Assembly: GCA_025055675.1 (NCBI GenBank)
Contig: JANWWT010000001.1
Span: 620,001 to 684,000, forward strand
Direction of reading: 5' to 3'
DNA: 64,000 bases
DNA from: Pseudanabaenaceae cyanobacterium SKYG29
GTDB lineage: Bacteria > Cyanobacteriota > Cyanobacteriia > Pseudanabaenales > Pseudanabaenaceae
Shown: piece after piece, positions 54,579 through 64,000 of the stretch
How positions within the stretch are numbered: position 1 is the stretch's first letter
Layout of the letters: each line of letters begins with the position of its first letter
Program-made: the position numbers and the translations under genes
Notes under the pieces: model-generated
The model's database searches: none
What the model was told of the DNA's origin: nothing
Seen by the model: only the letters and a program-made list of their open reading frames with translations

Positions 54579-56222
54579 ATGCAGGTTTTGCCGTCCCGTA
54601 AGTCAATCTGGCGACAATTACAAACCAATGAGATTGCTTCCTGCCAAGAGGCTCTCAGTCTGCTGGTGGATGCTGAGGGGAGGGTAAATATTGATGCCCT
54701 CGACAACGAACTAAATCAGCGCTTCTTTCGCTCCTTTGATGACCGCAGCGTGCTCCCCCCTGTGATCCCCTTGCTGTTATGGCGTAACTGCTATTACCTA
54801 GGCTGCCCCACTAAATTACCTGACCATGAGGTGCGCCTGCTCGCCGATCGGACACTGACAGAGGTAAAAATCATCCCTATTGCTGCCGAGAGCTACAAGG
54901 CGTGGTTTCGCACCCAGAATGTTCCTGACCCCAGCCGTATTACGTCTGCTCCCTTGATTAATCCCCTGACAGGGGAGGTGGAACAGGCGGATATTTCTGA
55001 GGTTACTAATCTCTATCTGTCCCAGGCGGCTGACCAGACGCGACGGATTAATGCCCTCATTTCCGTGGCGTTGCAGAACCGTGCCAGTGATATTCACCTA
55101 GAACCGACACCCCAGGGCTTGCGCGTGCGCTACCGCATTGATGGCATTTTGCGGGATGTCAAGGTCTTGCCTGTGGAGGTGAGCCGTAAGATTATCGTCG
55201 CCCTCAAGGTAATGTGTGATATGGACATTGCCGAAAGTCGGCGCCCCCAGGATGGTCGCATTAATCGGGAATATACCAGTGGGGATAGCATGGCAGCGGG
55301 GTTGGATATGCGGGTGAGTACCCTGCCCTGTGTGGGGGGAGAAAAGGCAGTCATTCGGCTCTTGCCCAGGGAAAATCCTTTCTCCAAGGAAATGCTGGAG
55401 GGTTTGGGCTTCAGCAAACGGACATTGGCAATCTATAAAAGATGGCTCTATCAGCCCCAGGGACTAATCATTATCACGGGTCCCACAGGTTCAGGGAAGA
55501 CTAGCACTCTTTACACGAGTTTGCAGTTGATCGCCAAGGAACAGGTGAATGTGGTAACGGTAGAAGACCCCGTAGAGTATGTGTTGCCCAATATTACTCA
55601 AACCCAGGTGAATGAAGCGGCAGGGATGACTTTTGCAGCGGGGTTAAGGGCAATACTGCGGCAGGACCCTGATATTGTCATGGTGGGGGAGGTGCGCGAC
55701 CCGGAAACGGCAGAAACAGTGGTGAGAGCGGCTTTGACTGGTCACCTAGTATTGACCACTATGCACACTAACGATGCTCCTAGTGCGATTCCCCGCCTGA
55801 AGGATTTGGGCCCAGACCCTGGTTTAATTAGCGATGCCCTGTTGGGGATTGTGGCTCAGCGTTTGGTACGTAAAGTTTGCCCCTATTGTGGGGAACCCTA
55901 CACGCCTACGGCGGAAGAGTTAGACAGGCTGGGGATTCCTGCCGTACCTGAGAATATGCAATGGCGAAAGGGTAAGGGCTGTGATAAGTGTTTTGGTAGT
56001 GGCTTTTTGGGACGAGAAGCGGTGGTGGAAATTGTCGATGTGGATGACCATATCCGTGAGTTAATTTATGAAGGAACTCCTAGTCAACTGATGCGCTATC
56101 TCCGCAAGATTGACTATCCTTCTTTTCGCGTGGCAGCGATCGAGAAGGTCTGCAGAGGGATCACTACCTATGATGAGTTGGTGCGTGTGCTGCCCTATAG
56201 TGCTCTTGCCCGTAAATCTTAG
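54579..56222 (+). CDS. GspE/PilB-type secretion or pilus assembly ATPase
   Basis: A 547-residue AAA-type ATPase. N1-like domain to about residue 130, then [20 protein letters not shown], Walker [17 protein letters not shown], Asp box TVEDPVEY, Walker [21 protein letters not shown] and His box [13 protein letters not shown]. The C-terminal zinc tetracysteine is CPYCG and CDKCFGSG. It powers assembly of type IV pili or a type II-like system. It is shorter than the usual cyanobacterial PilB1, and no pilC/pilT is adjacent, so it may be a second paralogue. Start ATG 54579 (MQVLPSRKS); a TTG at 54552 is possible. Confidence 0.9.
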   Translation: MQVLPSRKSIWRQLQTNEIASCQEALSLLVDAEGRVNIDALDNELNQRFFRSFDDRSVLPPVIPLLLWRNCYYLGCPTKLPDHEVRLLADRTLTEVKIIPIAAESYKAWFRTQNVPDPSRITSAPLINPLTGEVEQADISEVTNLYLSQAADQTRRINALISVALQNRASDIHLEPTPQGLRVRYRIDGILRDVKVLPVEVSRKIIVALKVMCDMDIAESRRPQDGRINREYTSGDSMAAGLDMRVSTLPCVGGEKAVIRLLPRENPFSKEMLEGLGFSKRTLAIYKRWLYQPQGLIIITGPTGSGKTSTLYTSLQLIAKEQVNVVTVEDPVEYVLPNITQTQVNEAAGMTFAAGLRAILRQDPDIVMVGEVRDPETAETVVRAALTGHLVLTTMHTNDAPSAIPRLKDLGPDPGLISDALLGIVAQRLVRKVCPYCGEPYTPTAEELDRLGIPAVPENMQWRKGKGCDKCFGSGFLGREAVVEIVDVDDHIRELIYEGTPSQLMRYLRKIDYPSFRVAAIEKVCRGITTYDELVRVLPYSALARKS

Positions 56223-56279
56223 TTTTTCCTTTCGCTCTGGTCAATGGCTGTAGGGGGTACTATGATAGGGTTGTAGCGA

Positions 56280-56768
56280 GTGAAGATAGGTACTTCTCCC
56301 GTGCATTACCCTGCTTTCGGTCCAGAAATTGCCTGCCCCCACTGCCGTCAAACAATCCCGGCTCTGATTTTAACGGATACTTACCTCTGCCCTCGCCATG
56401 GTGCTTTTGAGGTTGACCCCGATCGGCAAGAGTTAGTCCATTTGCAATCAGGGCGGCGCTGGCGGTTGTGGAATGGTGTCTGGTATCGCCAACATACTCA
56501 TCCCGACAGTATTCGGTTTGAGATTCACGAACAGTTGGACTATCTTTACACGCAAGGCTATCGTGCCCTCAAGGTAATCATTGCTCAGCGGTATAAGGAT
56601 TTGTTGATGCCTTTTTTGGAGCGCTTCCCTGACTACAGTACCCCCCGACTGTTTGGCTTGCAGGTGGAGTTTAATGAAGAGGAGGACGAACGGTGGCAAT
56701 GTATCAATTTTGAACTGACTAAGGAACCGGGTATTCCCGTCAGGTATCCTTATTTACATCAGTTGTAG
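56280..56768 (+). CDS. TIGR02652 family cyanobacterial protein
   Basis: A 162-residue protein starting at GTG, restricted to cyanobacteria as far as I know. It has zinc-binding-like CPHCRQTIP and CPRHGAFEVDP near the N-terminus, then WRLWNGVWYRQHTHPDSIRF and a mixed C-terminal domain. Function unknown; conservation suggests a core role. First of a four-gene run (TIGR02652, DUF2839, GIY-YIG, ispD) with spacers of 9 bases or overlaps. Confidence 0.85.
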   Translation: MKIGTSPVHYPAFGPEIACPHCRQTIPALILTDTYLCPRHGAFEVDPDRQELVHLQSGRRWRLWNGVWYRQHTHPDSIRFEIHEQLDYLYTQGYRALKVIIAQRYKDLLMPFLERFPDYSTPRLFGLQVEFNEEEDERWQCINFELTKEPGIPVRYPYLHQL

Positions 56769-56777
56769 GAGGGGTTT

Positions 56778-56999
56778 ATGGGCGATTCTAAACGGCGTAA
56801 GGAAATTTTAGGGGAGAACTACGGCAAACCCCAACCGATCGTGGCTTGGTTGCCCTGGCTGACCAAGGATAGGGCTGATCAGTTTGTCAAAATTACCACT
56901 ACAGGGGCGTGGATTGGCATCGGGGCAATGGTGGTCGTGTGGGTGACGGTGCGCTTCATTGGTCCTAGTTTGGGCTGGTGGACGTTGGTAAACCAATGA
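56778..56999 (+). CDS. DUF2839 family membrane protein
   Basis: A 73-residue cyanobacterial protein: MGDSKRRKEILGENYGKPQ at the start, WLPWLTKDRADQFVKITTTG in the middle and one TM helix (WIGIGAMVVVWVTVRFIGP). Function unknown. GGAGGGG precedes the ATG. Its TGA overlaps the ATG of the next gene by four bases. Confidence 0.88.
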   Translation: MGDSKRRKEILGENYGKPQPIVAWLPWLTKDRADQFVKITTTGAWIGIGAMVVVWVTVRFIGPSLGWWTLVNQ

Positions 57000-57388
57000 T
57001 CGATTACCCCAGCTTGGCTAGTTTACCCCTCTATTCCTATCTAAAGGAAAATGGTCAGATTGACGAAGGGCTAGCAAGGAAAATAGGAGTATATGCTATC
57101 TTCAACGAGGCACAAGACCTTGTCTACGTGGGTGTTTCCCGTGATATTGCTACCAGTTTGAAACAGCACTTGGTCAGACTCACTGATCAATGTCATTTCT
57201 ACAAGGTGTGGACGGCGGATAGTTGGGATGCAGAGGATGAAGTTGTCAAGCATAGAATTATCAGGGGGGTGGCGCGCCGCATGGAAGAAGAGATTATGCA
57301 GAAATTAGTGCAGCGGGGGGTAAAGTTTGAGGTTAAATTCCATCCTAAACGGCGGGAAGAGGGTTTGTTGGATTTGAAGTTATATTGA
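56996..57388 (+). CDS. Cyanobacterial GIY-YIG-domain protein
   Basis: A 130-residue protein with IGVYAIFNEAQDLVYVGVSR (GVY...YVG) and ATSLKQHLVRL, but the conserved Arg of the second motif is not clearly placed, and the catalytic Glu region is altered. Homologues are widespread in cyanobacteria and land-plant chloroplast genomes' nuclear sets, where they may be structural rather than nucleolytic. Start ATG 56996, overlapping the DUF2839 stop; the longer frame from 56978 would run into that gene. Confidence 0.78.
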   Translation: MIDYPSLASLPLYSYLKENGQIDEGLARKIGVYAIFNEAQDLVYVGVSRDIATSLKQHLVRLTDQCHFYKVWTADSWDAEDEVVKHRIIRGVARRMEEEIMQKLVQRGVKFEVKFHPKRREEGLLDLKLY

Positions 57389-57390
57389 GT

Positions 57391-58086
57391 ATGGTAGCTT
57401 GTCATTTTTTAATTCCTGCAGCAGGGATGGGGAAGCGCATGGGTTTAGCGTATAACAAACTTTTGTTTGAGTTGCAGGGAAAAACGATCTTGCAATGGAC
57501 ATTGGCGGCAGCAGAGCAGGCTCGTTCTGTGGTTTGGATTGGGGTAATTGGTCACGAACGCGATCGGTCCGTCATTGCACCCATGTTCGATCGGTTATCT
57601 AAACCCTGTGTGTGGATTGCAGGGGGAGAAACGCGGCAGGATTCAGTGTTTAACGGTCTGCAGGCTTTGCCCCCAGAGGCAGAATATGTGTTGATCCACG
57701 ATGGCGCTAGGTGTTTGATTTCCCCTGAGTTGATTGATCGCTGTGCTGTCAGTTTGCTAGAGCATCCTGCCCTAATCTGTGCTGTACCCGTCAAGGACAC
57801 AATCAAGGTAGTAAAAGATGGACAAATTGTCGCTACCCCCGATCGAGCTTCTCTATGGAGTGCTCAGACACCCCAGGGATTTCATGTGCAGATGATTAAA
57901 AAAGCCCATGCGGCAGCAAGGGAAAATAACTGGGCAGTCACAGATGACAGTGCTTTGGTGGAGAAATTGGGTATAACTGTAACGATCGTGCCAGGGGAGG
58001 AGACAAATATAAAAATCACCACACCCCAGGATTTAGTTTTTGCCGCAACCGTCCTGCAGCAGCGCCAGGGAGAGGGTATGCCATAA
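57391..58086 (+). CDS. ispD: 2-C-methyl-D-erythritol 4-phosphate cytidylyltransferase
   Basis: A 231-residue protein. LIPAAGMGKRMGLAYNKLLF is the CTP-binding N-terminal loop; VLIHDGARCLISPELI and VPVKDTIKV are further IspD signatures, and ATPDRASLWSAQTPQGF binds the product. It forms CDP-methylerythritol in the MEP isoprenoid pathway, which feeds carotenoids and phytol. Start ATG 57391, just after the previous stop. Confidence 0.95.
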   Translation: MVACHFLIPAAGMGKRMGLAYNKLLFELQGKTILQWTLAAAEQARSVVWIGVIGHERDRSVIAPMFDRLSKPCVWIAGGETRQDSVFNGLQALPPEAEYVLIHDGARCLISPELIDRCAVSLLEHPALICAVPVKDTIKVVKDGQIVATPDRASLWSAQTPQGFHVQMIKKAHAAARENNWAVTDDSALVEKLGITVTIVPGEETNIKITTPQDLVFAATVLQQRQGEGMP

Positions 58087-58096
58087 TGAAACTACC

Positions 58097-60502
58097 ATGC
58101 TTGCCAGAGACATTATCAAACTGCAGGAGGCGTTGGAAGTAGAATCCCGCTATGGTTGTCGTAATTTGCGGGGGAAGACTGCTTACTTTGCTGATTTTTT
58201 ATCTAACAGTCTGATTGAACATTTTGCTGACCGCGAACAAGCCCTTAAGTTGGCACGCAACTATCAGCAATATAACTCATTTTCCCTCGCCCAAAGACAG
58301 AATTTGATTGCGGAGACTAAACAGTTTTTGTACGAAATTCGCCGCCAACAATTGACTACTCCCCCTATCAAGGAAAAAGAGAAAACCAGCAAATCTACGA
58401 TCGAGCATCTGACGCTGCAAACAACCCTAGAAGCCTGGCAAGGACCAAGGGGCAAAAGATGGCAGAAATTGGGACTGCAAACGATCGGGGATGTTCTCCA
58501 CTATTACCCCCGTGACCATGTAGACTATGCTAAACAAATTCCCATTAGGGAACTGCAAGAGAATGAGACTGTAACTATCATTGGACAAATTCGGCGGTTT
58601 TCCTGTTTTACTAGTCCCAAAAATCCCCATCTGACAATTATGGAAGTGCTAGTCAGAGATAGCACGGGACAAATCAAATTACAACGCTTTTGGACAGGGA
58701 AACGCTACACCACGCAGGCATGGCAAGGTCAACTACGGAAAATGTACCCGATCGGGGCAACCATAGCAGCGGCAGGGGTAGTGAAAAAGGGGAAATATGG
58801 CTTAAGTTTGGAAGACTTTGAGGTGGAGATTTTAGACCACAGTAATGACCAAATTGAGTCTGAGCGTGTCGGTCGCCTCGTGCCTGTGTACTCTCTGACA
58901 GAGGGCATCACTCCTGCCCAAATTCGTCAATTAGTGATTGAGTGCCTACCGCTAGCTGACCAAATTGTTGACCCCCTGCCACTACAATTGAGGGAGCAAT
59001 ATCAACTTCTATCCCTACAAAATGCCATCAAGTTTATTCATTACCCCCCCGATCGGGAGAAACTGGAATTAGCTATCTATCGCCTCACGTTTGACAAATA
59101 TTTCTTCCGTCGTTTGATTGCTCTCTATCGTCAACAACAGCAGACATCCCCCGCCCTCGTTGCCACAGGTCAACTAATTGCTCAATTCGATAGGATTATT
59201 CCCTTCCCACTGACCAATGCCCAGAAACGGGTTATTCAAGAAATCCACCAAGACCTGCAAAAAACTAAACCGATGAATCGGTTGGTGCAGGGAGATGTCG
59301 GCTCCGGCAAAACGATCGTGGCAGTCTACGCTATTTTGCTGGCGATCGAAACCGGTTGGCAGACGGCCTTAATGGCTCCGACGGAAGTCCTAGTAGAACA
59401 ACATTACCGTAAGATTGTGCCTTGGTTTTCCCAGCTAGCTTTACCAGTGGAGTTGTTGACTAGTTCTACCAAAGCTAGTAAAAGAAAAGAGATTTTACGC
59501 CAACTCAGCACGGGAGAGCTGCCTTTAGTTATTGGTACCCATGCCCTCATCCAGGAAGATGTAGAATTTCAACGGTTGGGCTTAGTCATTATCGATGAAC
59601 AACATCGTTTTGGTACTGACCAACGCCTGAAATTGGTGAAAAAGGGGGAGAGTCCCCATGTTATGATTATGACAGCTACACCTATCCCCCGCACTCTTTA
59701 TCTCACTAACTCCGAAATTGATGTCAGTATCATTGACGAACTCCCCCCAGGCAGAAAACCAATTCAAACTGTCCTCATTCGTCCTAGTCAGCGCCGTTAT
59801 GCCTATGATCTAATTAAAAGGGAAGTAGTGCAAGGCAGACAGTGCTATGTTGTTTTACCCTTGGTAGCCGAATCGGAAAAGTTAGAAGATGTGAAAGCGG
59901 CTGTACAAGAGTGGGAAAGGTTGCAGGAACAAATATTTCCTAATTTTCGTGTCGGTCTTCTCCACGGACAAATGACAGCGGCGGAAAAAGATAAAGCTAT
60001 TACTGATTTCCGTGACCATAAAACGGATATTCTGGTCGCCACAACAGTAGTAGAAGTGGGGGTAGATGTCCCCAATGCCTCAGTGATGTTGATTGAACAT
60101 AGCGATCGGTTTGGTCTGGCTCAGTTACATCAGTTAAGGGGTAGAGTAGGCAGGGGTGCAGACCAGGCTTACTGTCTTTTGTGCACGGATACTAATTCTG
60201 AGGTGGCCCTAGCAAGGTTGCAGGTTTTAGTCCAATCCCAGGACGGTTTTTACATCGCGGAAAGGGATTACGAAATGCGGGGCAAAGGAAAGGACGAAGG
60301 GAAAGAACAGTCTGGTCATTCTGGGTTCACGATCGATGACCGCATTAAAGACTCTACCCTCCGTCAACAGATTTATGTTCGCAGTCGGGAAGCAGCACAA
60401 CTGGTCTTGCAAACAGACCCTACCCTTGCTTCCTTCCCTGCCCTCAAGCAGGCGTTTGCCTACCATTACGATCGGTTGCAGGGGGGAGCCATTTTCACGT
60501 AA
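58097..60502 (+). CDS. recG: ATP-dependent DNA helicase RecG
   Basis: An 801-residue protein with the cyanobacterial N-terminal extension (about 110 residues, [20 protein letters not shown]). The wedge/OB domain covers [16 protein letters not shown] and [12 protein letters not shown]. Helicase motifs: Walker [20 protein letters not shown] in [20 protein letters not shown], and [19 protein letters not shown]. RecG remodels stalled replication forks and Holliday junctions. I start at ATG 58097; the frame extends upstream into ispD without support. Its end overlaps the convergent ndhO by 8 bases. Confidence 0.96.
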   Translation: MLARDIIKLQEALEVESRYGCRNLRGKTAYFADFLSNSLIEHFADREQALKLARNYQQYNSFSLAQRQNLIAETKQFLYEIRRQQLTTPPIKEKEKTSKSTIEHLTLQTTLEAWQGPRGKRWQKLGLQTIGDVLHYYPRDHVDYAKQIPIRELQENETVTIIGQIRRFSCFTSPKNPHLTIMEVLVRDSTGQIKLQRFWTGKRYTTQAWQGQLRKMYPIGATIAAAGVVKKGKYGLSLEDFEVEILDHSNDQIESERVGRLVPVYSLTEGITPAQIRQLVIECLPLADQIVDPLPLQLREQYQLLSLQNAIKFIHYPPDREKLELAIYRLTFDKYFFRRLIALYRQQQQTSPALVATGQLIAQFDRIIPFPLTNAQKRVIQEIHQDLQKTKPMNRLVQGDVGSGKTIVAVYAILLAIETGWQTALMAPTEVLVEQHYRKIVPWFSQLALPVELLTSSTKASKRKEILRQLSTGELPLVIGTHALIQEDVEFQRLGLVIIDEQHRFGTDQRLKLVKKGESPHVMIMTATPIPRTLYLTNSEIDVSIIDELPPGRKPIQTVLIRPSQRRYAYDLIKREVVQGRQCYVVLPLVAESEKLEDVKAAVQEWERLQEQIFPNFRVGLLHGQMTAAEKDKAITDFRDHKTDILVATTVVEVGVDVPNASVMLIEHSDRFGLAQLHQLRGRVGRGADQAYCLLCTDTNSEVALARLQVLVQSQDGFYIAERDYEMRGKGKDEGKEQSGHSGFTIDDRIKDSTLRQQIYVRSREAAQLVLQTDPTLASFPALKQAFAYHYDRLQGGAIFT

Positions 60503-60710
60503 CTTCTTGTACCTGGTCTTTGCGCAGCCAGATGGGGGGTGTGGGCACCTGTCCAAACAGAATTTGTACGTAATCGCCCCGCAGTTCGATAATTTCCCCA
60601 TCCGTCTCAAAAATATAGCTGGGGAAACGGGGGTCATTTGCCTGCTCTTCCAGACTACCCGCCAACTTTTCCCGCACTGCCCGTACTTTTGTGCCTTTTT
60701 TGATCGCCAT
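60495..60710 (-). CDS. ndhO: NAD(P)H-quinone oxidoreductase subunit O
   Basis: A 71-residue protein matching NdhO over its length: [40 protein letters not shown] and [19 protein letters not shown]. NdhO is a small cyanobacterial/chloroplast-specific subunit of the NDH-1 complex on the thylakoid membrane, which drives cyclic electron flow, respiration and CO2 uptake. Confidence 0.95.
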   Translation of the reverse strand: MAIKKGTKVRAVREKLAGSLEEQANDPRFPSYIFETDGEIIELRGDYVQILFGQVPTPPIWLRKDQVQEVT

Positions 60711-60787
60711 ATGCCATATCTTCCAAATCTCTATTCATTGTATCGACTGCGCAGGCTAAAATGCCTTCAGTTTTCGGCTCTCTTGTT

Positions 60788-61243
60788 ATGCGTCTGCTCT
60801 CCCTCTTGCTGTTTGTCATTATGGTCATCAGTATTGTGTCCTGTGGCGAAACTAGAGTCTCCCAGTGCAACCGCCTCAACCAAGTGGTAAATAAAATCAG
60901 TGCTCTGCCTGCTCCCAAGGATGGACAGGGGTGGATTCAGTTAGCCAGCCAGATGGAAGCGATCGGGGCGGAACTCCGCGGACTAAAGCTGCAAGACCCT
61001 GTACTGGTGGACGGACAACAGAAGTTGGTGGCATTGACTACAGAAGCCGCTCGATCGGCAGCGGAACTAGGACGCGCTATCCAGACGCAAAATAACTCCG
61101 CCCGCAACCAAGCCATCGCTAAAATAGAACAGTTACGCCAAAAAGAAGCACCGATCGTCAATGCCATCAATCAACATTGCAGTAGCCAAGCGCGCACAAC
61201 TTACCCAAGAATCGCAAATTCGCGAAGCCTCTCGATATTGTGA
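60788..61243 (+). CDS. Putative lipoprotein of unknown function
   Basis: A 151-residue protein. The signal peptide MRLLSLLLFVIMVISIVSC ends in a lipobox-like IVSC, so it is probably lipidated. The mature part is helical (CNRLNQVVNKISALP, LVALTTEAARSAAELGRAIQ, NAINQHCSS) with two further Cys. Similar small helical lipoproteins are common in cyanobacteria; no function is known. I start at ATG 60788. Its last 83 bases overlap the start of the aminotransferase gene in another frame, an unusually long overlap, so one of the two boundaries may be wrong. Confidence 0.65.
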   Translation: MRLLSLLLFVIMVISIVSCGETRVSQCNRLNQVVNKISALPAPKDGQGWIQLASQMEAIGAELRGLKLQDPVLVDGQQKLVALTTEAARSAAELGRAIQTQNNSARNQAIAKIEQLRQKEAPIVNAINQHCSSQARTTYPRIANSRSLSIL

Positions 61244-62327
61244 CCAATTTGGTGCGATCAATTTAGCCCAAGGCTTGCCGGACTTTCCTGCCCCTGAAAT
61301 GCTCAAGCAGGCAGCAGTGCAAGCTATCTTAGCTGACCACAATCAATACTGTGATCCCTGGGGTTTAGCAGATTTACGCCAAGCAATCGCCCAGAAAATG
61401 CTCAGAGAACAGCATATAGGGGTTGACCCCGATCGGGAAGTGACAGTCTGCTGTGGCGCAACGGAAGGGTTGAATTTAGCCTTGCTAAGTCTGATTGATC
61501 CAGGCGATCGGGTGTTGTTATTTGAACCGTTTTATGAAAACTATCTACCCAATTTGATTACCTGTGGCGGCATACCTGAGTTTGTATTACTGCAACCACC
61601 CCATTGGCAGATTGATGAGACAATTTTGCAACAGGTCTTCAGCAAAGGTATCAAAGCAGTAATTCTCAACACTCCTGCCAATCCCACGGGTAAAGTATGG
61701 CGCTATGAGGAATTGGAACTCCTGGCGCGCTATTGCCTAGCATACGACGTTTATGTGATTACTGATGAGATTTATGAGTACATCATCTACGACGGCAAAC
61801 ATATTTCCATGATCACTGTGCCAGGCATGCGGGAACGGACAATCCTCGTCGGTGGTTTTTCCAAGACTTTTTGCGTCACAGGTTGGCGGCTCGGTTACAC
61901 AATCGCTTGTCCAGCTCTTACCGCTGCTATGCGCAAACTCCATGACTTCTTGACTATCTGCGCTCCTTCTCCCCTCCAGGTAGCTGCTCTAACCGCTATG
62001 CAATTTGGCTCTGATTATTTTGTCCATCTGGGCAAAGAATACCAACACAAACGGGATTTGCTTTTCCCTGCTCTCACAGAGGTTGGCTTAAGACCCTTCC
62101 TACCCCAGGGGGCTTATTATATTTGGGCGGATGCCACTGCTATTGCTCCTGATGGTGAGAAGGCTGCCCGCTATCTGGCAGAATATGCCCGTATTGCTGC
62201 TGTGCCTGGGAAGTGCTTTTCTAACCCCGATCGGTCGGTAGTTCCCTACATTCGTTTCTGCTTTGCTAAAAAAGACAGTACCTTAGTAACTGCTGTCCAG
62301 AATCTTCTACAGTTAAAAAACAAATGA
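61161..62327 (+). CDS. Class I/II PLP-dependent aminotransferase
   Basis: A 388-residue fold-type I aminotransferase. INLAQGLPDFPAPEMLKQA, VILNTPANPTGKVW (Asn), VITDEIYEYIIYDG (Asp and Tyr that hold PLP) and GGFSKTFCVTGWRLGY (Schiff-base Lys and the Arg-preceding helix); the C-terminal substrate Arg lies in VPYIRFCFA. Closest in style to methionine/kynurenine aminotransferases (YbdL/KAT-like). The exact amino acid cannot be told. Confidence 0.9.
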   Translation: MPSINIAVAKRAQLTQESQIREASRYCDQFGAINLAQGLPDFPAPEMLKQAAVQAILADHNQYCDPWGLADLRQAIAQKMLREQHIGVDPDREVTVCCGATEGLNLALLSLIDPGDRVLLFEPFYENYLPNLITCGGIPEFVLLQPPHWQIDETILQQVFSKGIKAVILNTPANPTGKVWRYEELELLARYCLAYDVYVITDEIYEYIIYDGKHISMITVPGMRERTILVGGFSKTFCVTGWRLGYTIACPALTAAMRKLHDFLTICAPSPLQVAALTAMQFGSDYFVHLGKEYQHKRDLLFPALTEVGLRPFLPQGAYYIWADATAIAPDGEKAARYLAEYARIAAVPGKCFSNPDRSVVPYIRFCFAKKDSTLVTAVQNLLQLKNK

Positions 62328-62379
62328 ACCGATCGAGGGGTTGTCAAGTCTATAACCCTTGTAAGGGGAGGGCTATTTT

Positions 62380-62748
62380 ATGCAGCTAAAGACATGGTTG
62401 TTGGTATTGGCTCTAACAAATCTACTCCCTGTCTTAGCCCAGGGGAAAAACGTCGACTACAACAACAAGACCATTACTTATCAAGGCACTCTGCAACGAC
62501 AGAATAACACCACTATCAAGCAGGGCACAGTCACCAATCCCCAGGGACAAGTTGGCAACTACGATCGACAACGCACTTGTACTAACGACACTTGCACTGG
62601 TACAAACACATTCCAAACCCCCAGAGGCTACATCCGCAAAAAAGATTACACTATTACTTGTCAAGGTGATCAATGTCAGAAAAACAGCCAGATCAATAAC
62701 AGCAGAACCGATCGGATGAGAGCCAGGCAAGTCACTATTAGCCGTTAA
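62380..62748 (+). CDS. Small exported protein of unknown function
   Basis: A 122-residue protein with a signal peptide (MQLKTWLLVLALTNLLPVLA). The mature part is polar and rich in Asn, Thr and Gln, with four Cys arranged as CTNDTC and CQGDQC, probably two disulfide loops in the periplasm. I do not recognise a family. AGGGGAGGG precedes the ATG and is partly enclosed in a small CCCTT/AAGGG hairpin, which might limit translation. Confidence 0.65.
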   Translation: MQLKTWLLVLALTNLLPVLAQGKNVDYNNKTITYQGTLQRQNNTTIKQGTVTNPQGQVGNYDRQRTCTNDTCTGTNTFQTPRGYIRKKDYTITCQGDQCQKNSQINNSRTDRMRARQVTISR

Positions 62749-62787
62749 TGCTATACTGCTATAACCTACGACCAATCAGGGGACTCC

Positions 62788-63291
62788 ATGGCGAACGACA
62801 AAATTTTGGAAGGGATTACCAGTCTGCTGGAATCAGTGGCGACTATCAAGACTGATTTAGCAGGGGTAAAAGCCGAACTGACAGAGGTCAAACAGGACTT
62901 GGCAGGGGTAAAAGCCGAACTGACAGAGGTCAAACAGGACTTGGCAGGGGTAAAAGCCGAACTGACAGAGGTCAAGCAGGATTTGGCAGGGGTAAAAGCC
63001 GAACTGACAGAGGTCAAGCAGGATTTGGCAGGGGTAAAAGCCGAACTGACAGAGGTCAAGCAGGACTTTGCTACGTTCAAGGTAGAGGTTAACACCAGGC
63101 TTGATCATCTCGATCGGGAAGTAGCAACTCTCAGACAAGACTTTCGCGAATTGCGGATCAGCATGGATGCCTACCAAAAAGCAACGGATAGGGTTAATGG
63201 ACTAGTGACAACGATCGTGGCGGGGGCTTCCGCTGTAGTTATTCTTTCGCCCCTCAGCCGTCTGGTAGTTCGCTCCCTGGGGTTAGATTAA
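62788..63291 (+). CDS. Tandem-repeat coiled-coil protein with C-terminal membrane anchor
   Basis: A 167-residue protein. Five 14-residue repeats, DLAGVKAELTEVKQ, occupy residues 23-92; 14 residues make two heptads, so the array extends one continuous coiled coil. Two more heptads follow (DFATFKVEVNTRLDHLDRE), then a hydrophobic helix near the end (GLVTTIVAGASAVVILSPLS). This resembles DUF1640/CCDC90-like anchored coils, but I do not assign a family. The stop overlaps the end of the convergent deaminase gene by four bases. Confidence 0.75.
   Translation: MANDKILEGITSLLESVATIKTDLAGVKAELTEVKQDLAGVKAELTEVKQDLAGVKAELTEVKQDLAGVKAELTEVKQDLAGVKAELTEVKQDFATFKVEVNTRLDHLDREVATLRQDFRELRISMDAYQKATDRVNGLVTTIVAGASAVVILSPLSRLVVRSLGLD
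62854..63063 (+). repeat. Five near-identical 42-bp tandem repeats inside the coiled-coil gene
   Basis: Each unit carries the 20-mer TTGGCAGGGGTAAAAGCCGA or the same with a one-base change, followed by the CTGACAGAGGTC core. Units differ only at two or three silent positions (GAC/GAT, AAA/AAG), which points to recent expansion by slippage or unequal recombination. Confidence 0.97.
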
Positions 63292-64000
63292 GTGTCGATC
63301 CGTTTACCGTTTCTGAGCACCTGACGATCCTGGGGGGGGAAGGAGAGTAACTCAGTATAAGTGCGACTAGCAAACAGCAACAAATCAGCGGGGCTGCCAG
63401 GGGCAATTAAGCCAGGTTCTATACCCATGATGCGGGCGGGGGTAGTCGTGATACAGGGCAGCCAGTAGTGATAGGGATTGTCCAGGTGTCCAATCAGAGT
63501 AGCAATAGCAAAAATTTGCAACAGGTCATGGTCACCGAGGGGATAGAAGGCATCACGGCAATTGTCGTGGGCAATAGCAACAGGAATCCCTGCCTGGTCT
63601 AGTTCGTGAATCAGGGTGATGCCCCGCCAACGCGGAGTACACTTGGGTTGACGGTCCTGCAAATAGAGATTACAGGTAGGTAAAGAAATAATGTTGATGC
63701 CCGCAGCAGCGACCAAGCCGATCGTTTCTCTAACTGTCTCTTCCGCCTGCAGAGCAAGACTGCAACAATGACCACAGCTAACAGGATAAGGAAATTTATG
63801 CCTAAGCACCGCCTCTGCTACTGCTTTTAGACATTGAGAATGGGGATCATTCGTTTCATCTACATGAAAATCCAAAGCTAGCTGTCTGTCCTTGGCTAAA
63901 CTAAAAACCCGATCGAGCTGGGCTACCAAATCAGGATGGGGGTATGCCACTCCTCCTAAAATACCGCCCATCTTGGCAAAAGTGTTGGCAACTTCTTCCC
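63288..64000 (-). CDS. Cytosine-deaminase-like amidohydrolase, C-terminal part (5' end outside window)
   Basis: The frame runs off the end of the window; about 236 residues are visible. LDFHVDETNDPHSQCLKAVA supplies the metal/substrate His and Glu, SCGHCCSLALQ a further metal His, and IAHDNCRDAFYPLGDHDLLQ the catalytic Asp in the form used by CodA-type cytosine deaminases (H-D-N/D). GLIAPGSPADLLLFASRT is the usual C-terminal amidohydrolase signature. It probably deaminates cytosine or a related pyrimidine or triazine; the N-terminal HxH motif is not in view. Confidence 0.8.
   Translation of the reverse strand, partial: EEVANTFAKMGGILGGVAYPHPDLVAQLDRVFSLAKDRQLALDFHVDETNDPHSQCLKAVAEAVLRHKFPYPVSCGHCCSLALQAEETVRETIGLVAAAGINIISLPTCNLYLQDRQPKCTPRWRGITLIHELDQAGIPVAIAHDNCRDAFYPLGDHDLLQIFAIATLIGHLDNPYHYWLPCITTTPARIMGIEPGLIAPGSPADLLLFASRTYTELLSFPPQDRQVLRNGKRIDT

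Noticed and set aside
62766-63177. Repetitive minus-strand open frames (KSCLTSVSSAFTPA, LLDLCQFGFYPCQ)
   Set aside because: They are antisense shadows of the DLAGVKAELTEVKQ repeat; the plus frame has a start site and coiled-coil logic.

Overview
The window comes from an oxygenic, beta-carboxysome-type cyanobacterium. It encodes CcmO (carboxysome shell), Psb27 (photosystem II assembly), NdhO (NDH-1 subunit), DesA (acyl-lipid delta-12 desaturase), a Mg-type HemB, and cyanobacteria-restricted families (TIGR02652, DUF2839, DUF4912). The palindrome CGATCG is scattered densely through it, as in HIP1-rich cyanobacterial genomes. I cannot name the genus.

Layout. Positions 1-3067: end of a SAM methyltransferase gene and a TPR/SPINDLY-type O-GlcNAc transferase gene. 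Positions 3068-18650: an accessory island. It begins with a decayed Rpn/DUF4351 nuclease fragment and a GIY-YIG nuclease gene on the minus strand. Next come six plus-strand genes in close order (4523-18192): a DrmD-like SNF2 helicase, a MNT nucleotidyltransferase, a HEPN/HepT-like partner, a 1387-residue Eco57I/PglX-class DNA methyltransferase, a Uma2 nuclease-fold protein, and a 1759-residue YprA/DruE-like helicase with DUF1998 zinc motifs and a C-terminal nuclease-like tail. The island ends in a decayed ATPase/Rho_N remnant. I read the six-gene block as an anti-phage system related to DISARM and Druantia but not matching either canonical gene set.

Positions 18625-48025 are mostly core genome: GTPase, rhomboid protease, LivF-like ATPase, sulfotransferase, tRNA-Gly(CCC), creatininase family, TPR protein, RadC, HAD phosphatase, HisB, quinone-oxidoreductase-like MDR; a minus-strand run (small protein, DesA, YciI, RfbD, CCA enzyme); a PLP enzyme; a coiled-coil protein ending in a HEPN-like motif; CcmO; membrane proteins; a GT39-like enzyme; a SPOUT methyltransferase; PBP1; HtrA; HisG; a B12/radical-SAM protein; HemB; Psb27; DUF4912 protein. 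Positions 48026-50351 hold a tandem repeat array, a terminator, a DNA methyltransferase gene broken by a clean 10-bp tandem duplication, and 6-phosphogluconolactonase. Positions 50352-64000: a large SpoIIE-type sensor phosphatase with pterin dehydratase, a GspE/PilB-type ATPase, a run of cyanobacterial small genes, IspD, RecG, NdhO, a lipoprotein, an aminotransferase, a tandem-repeat coiled-coil protein and a partial cytosine-deaminase-like gene.

A 24-bp repeat family recurs at six places. It lies in frame inside the CCA enzyme, the radical-SAM protein and (degenerate) twice in the large methyltransferase, and between genes elsewhere. Its length is a multiple of three and five of its six frames are open, so it can enter coding sequence without breaking it.
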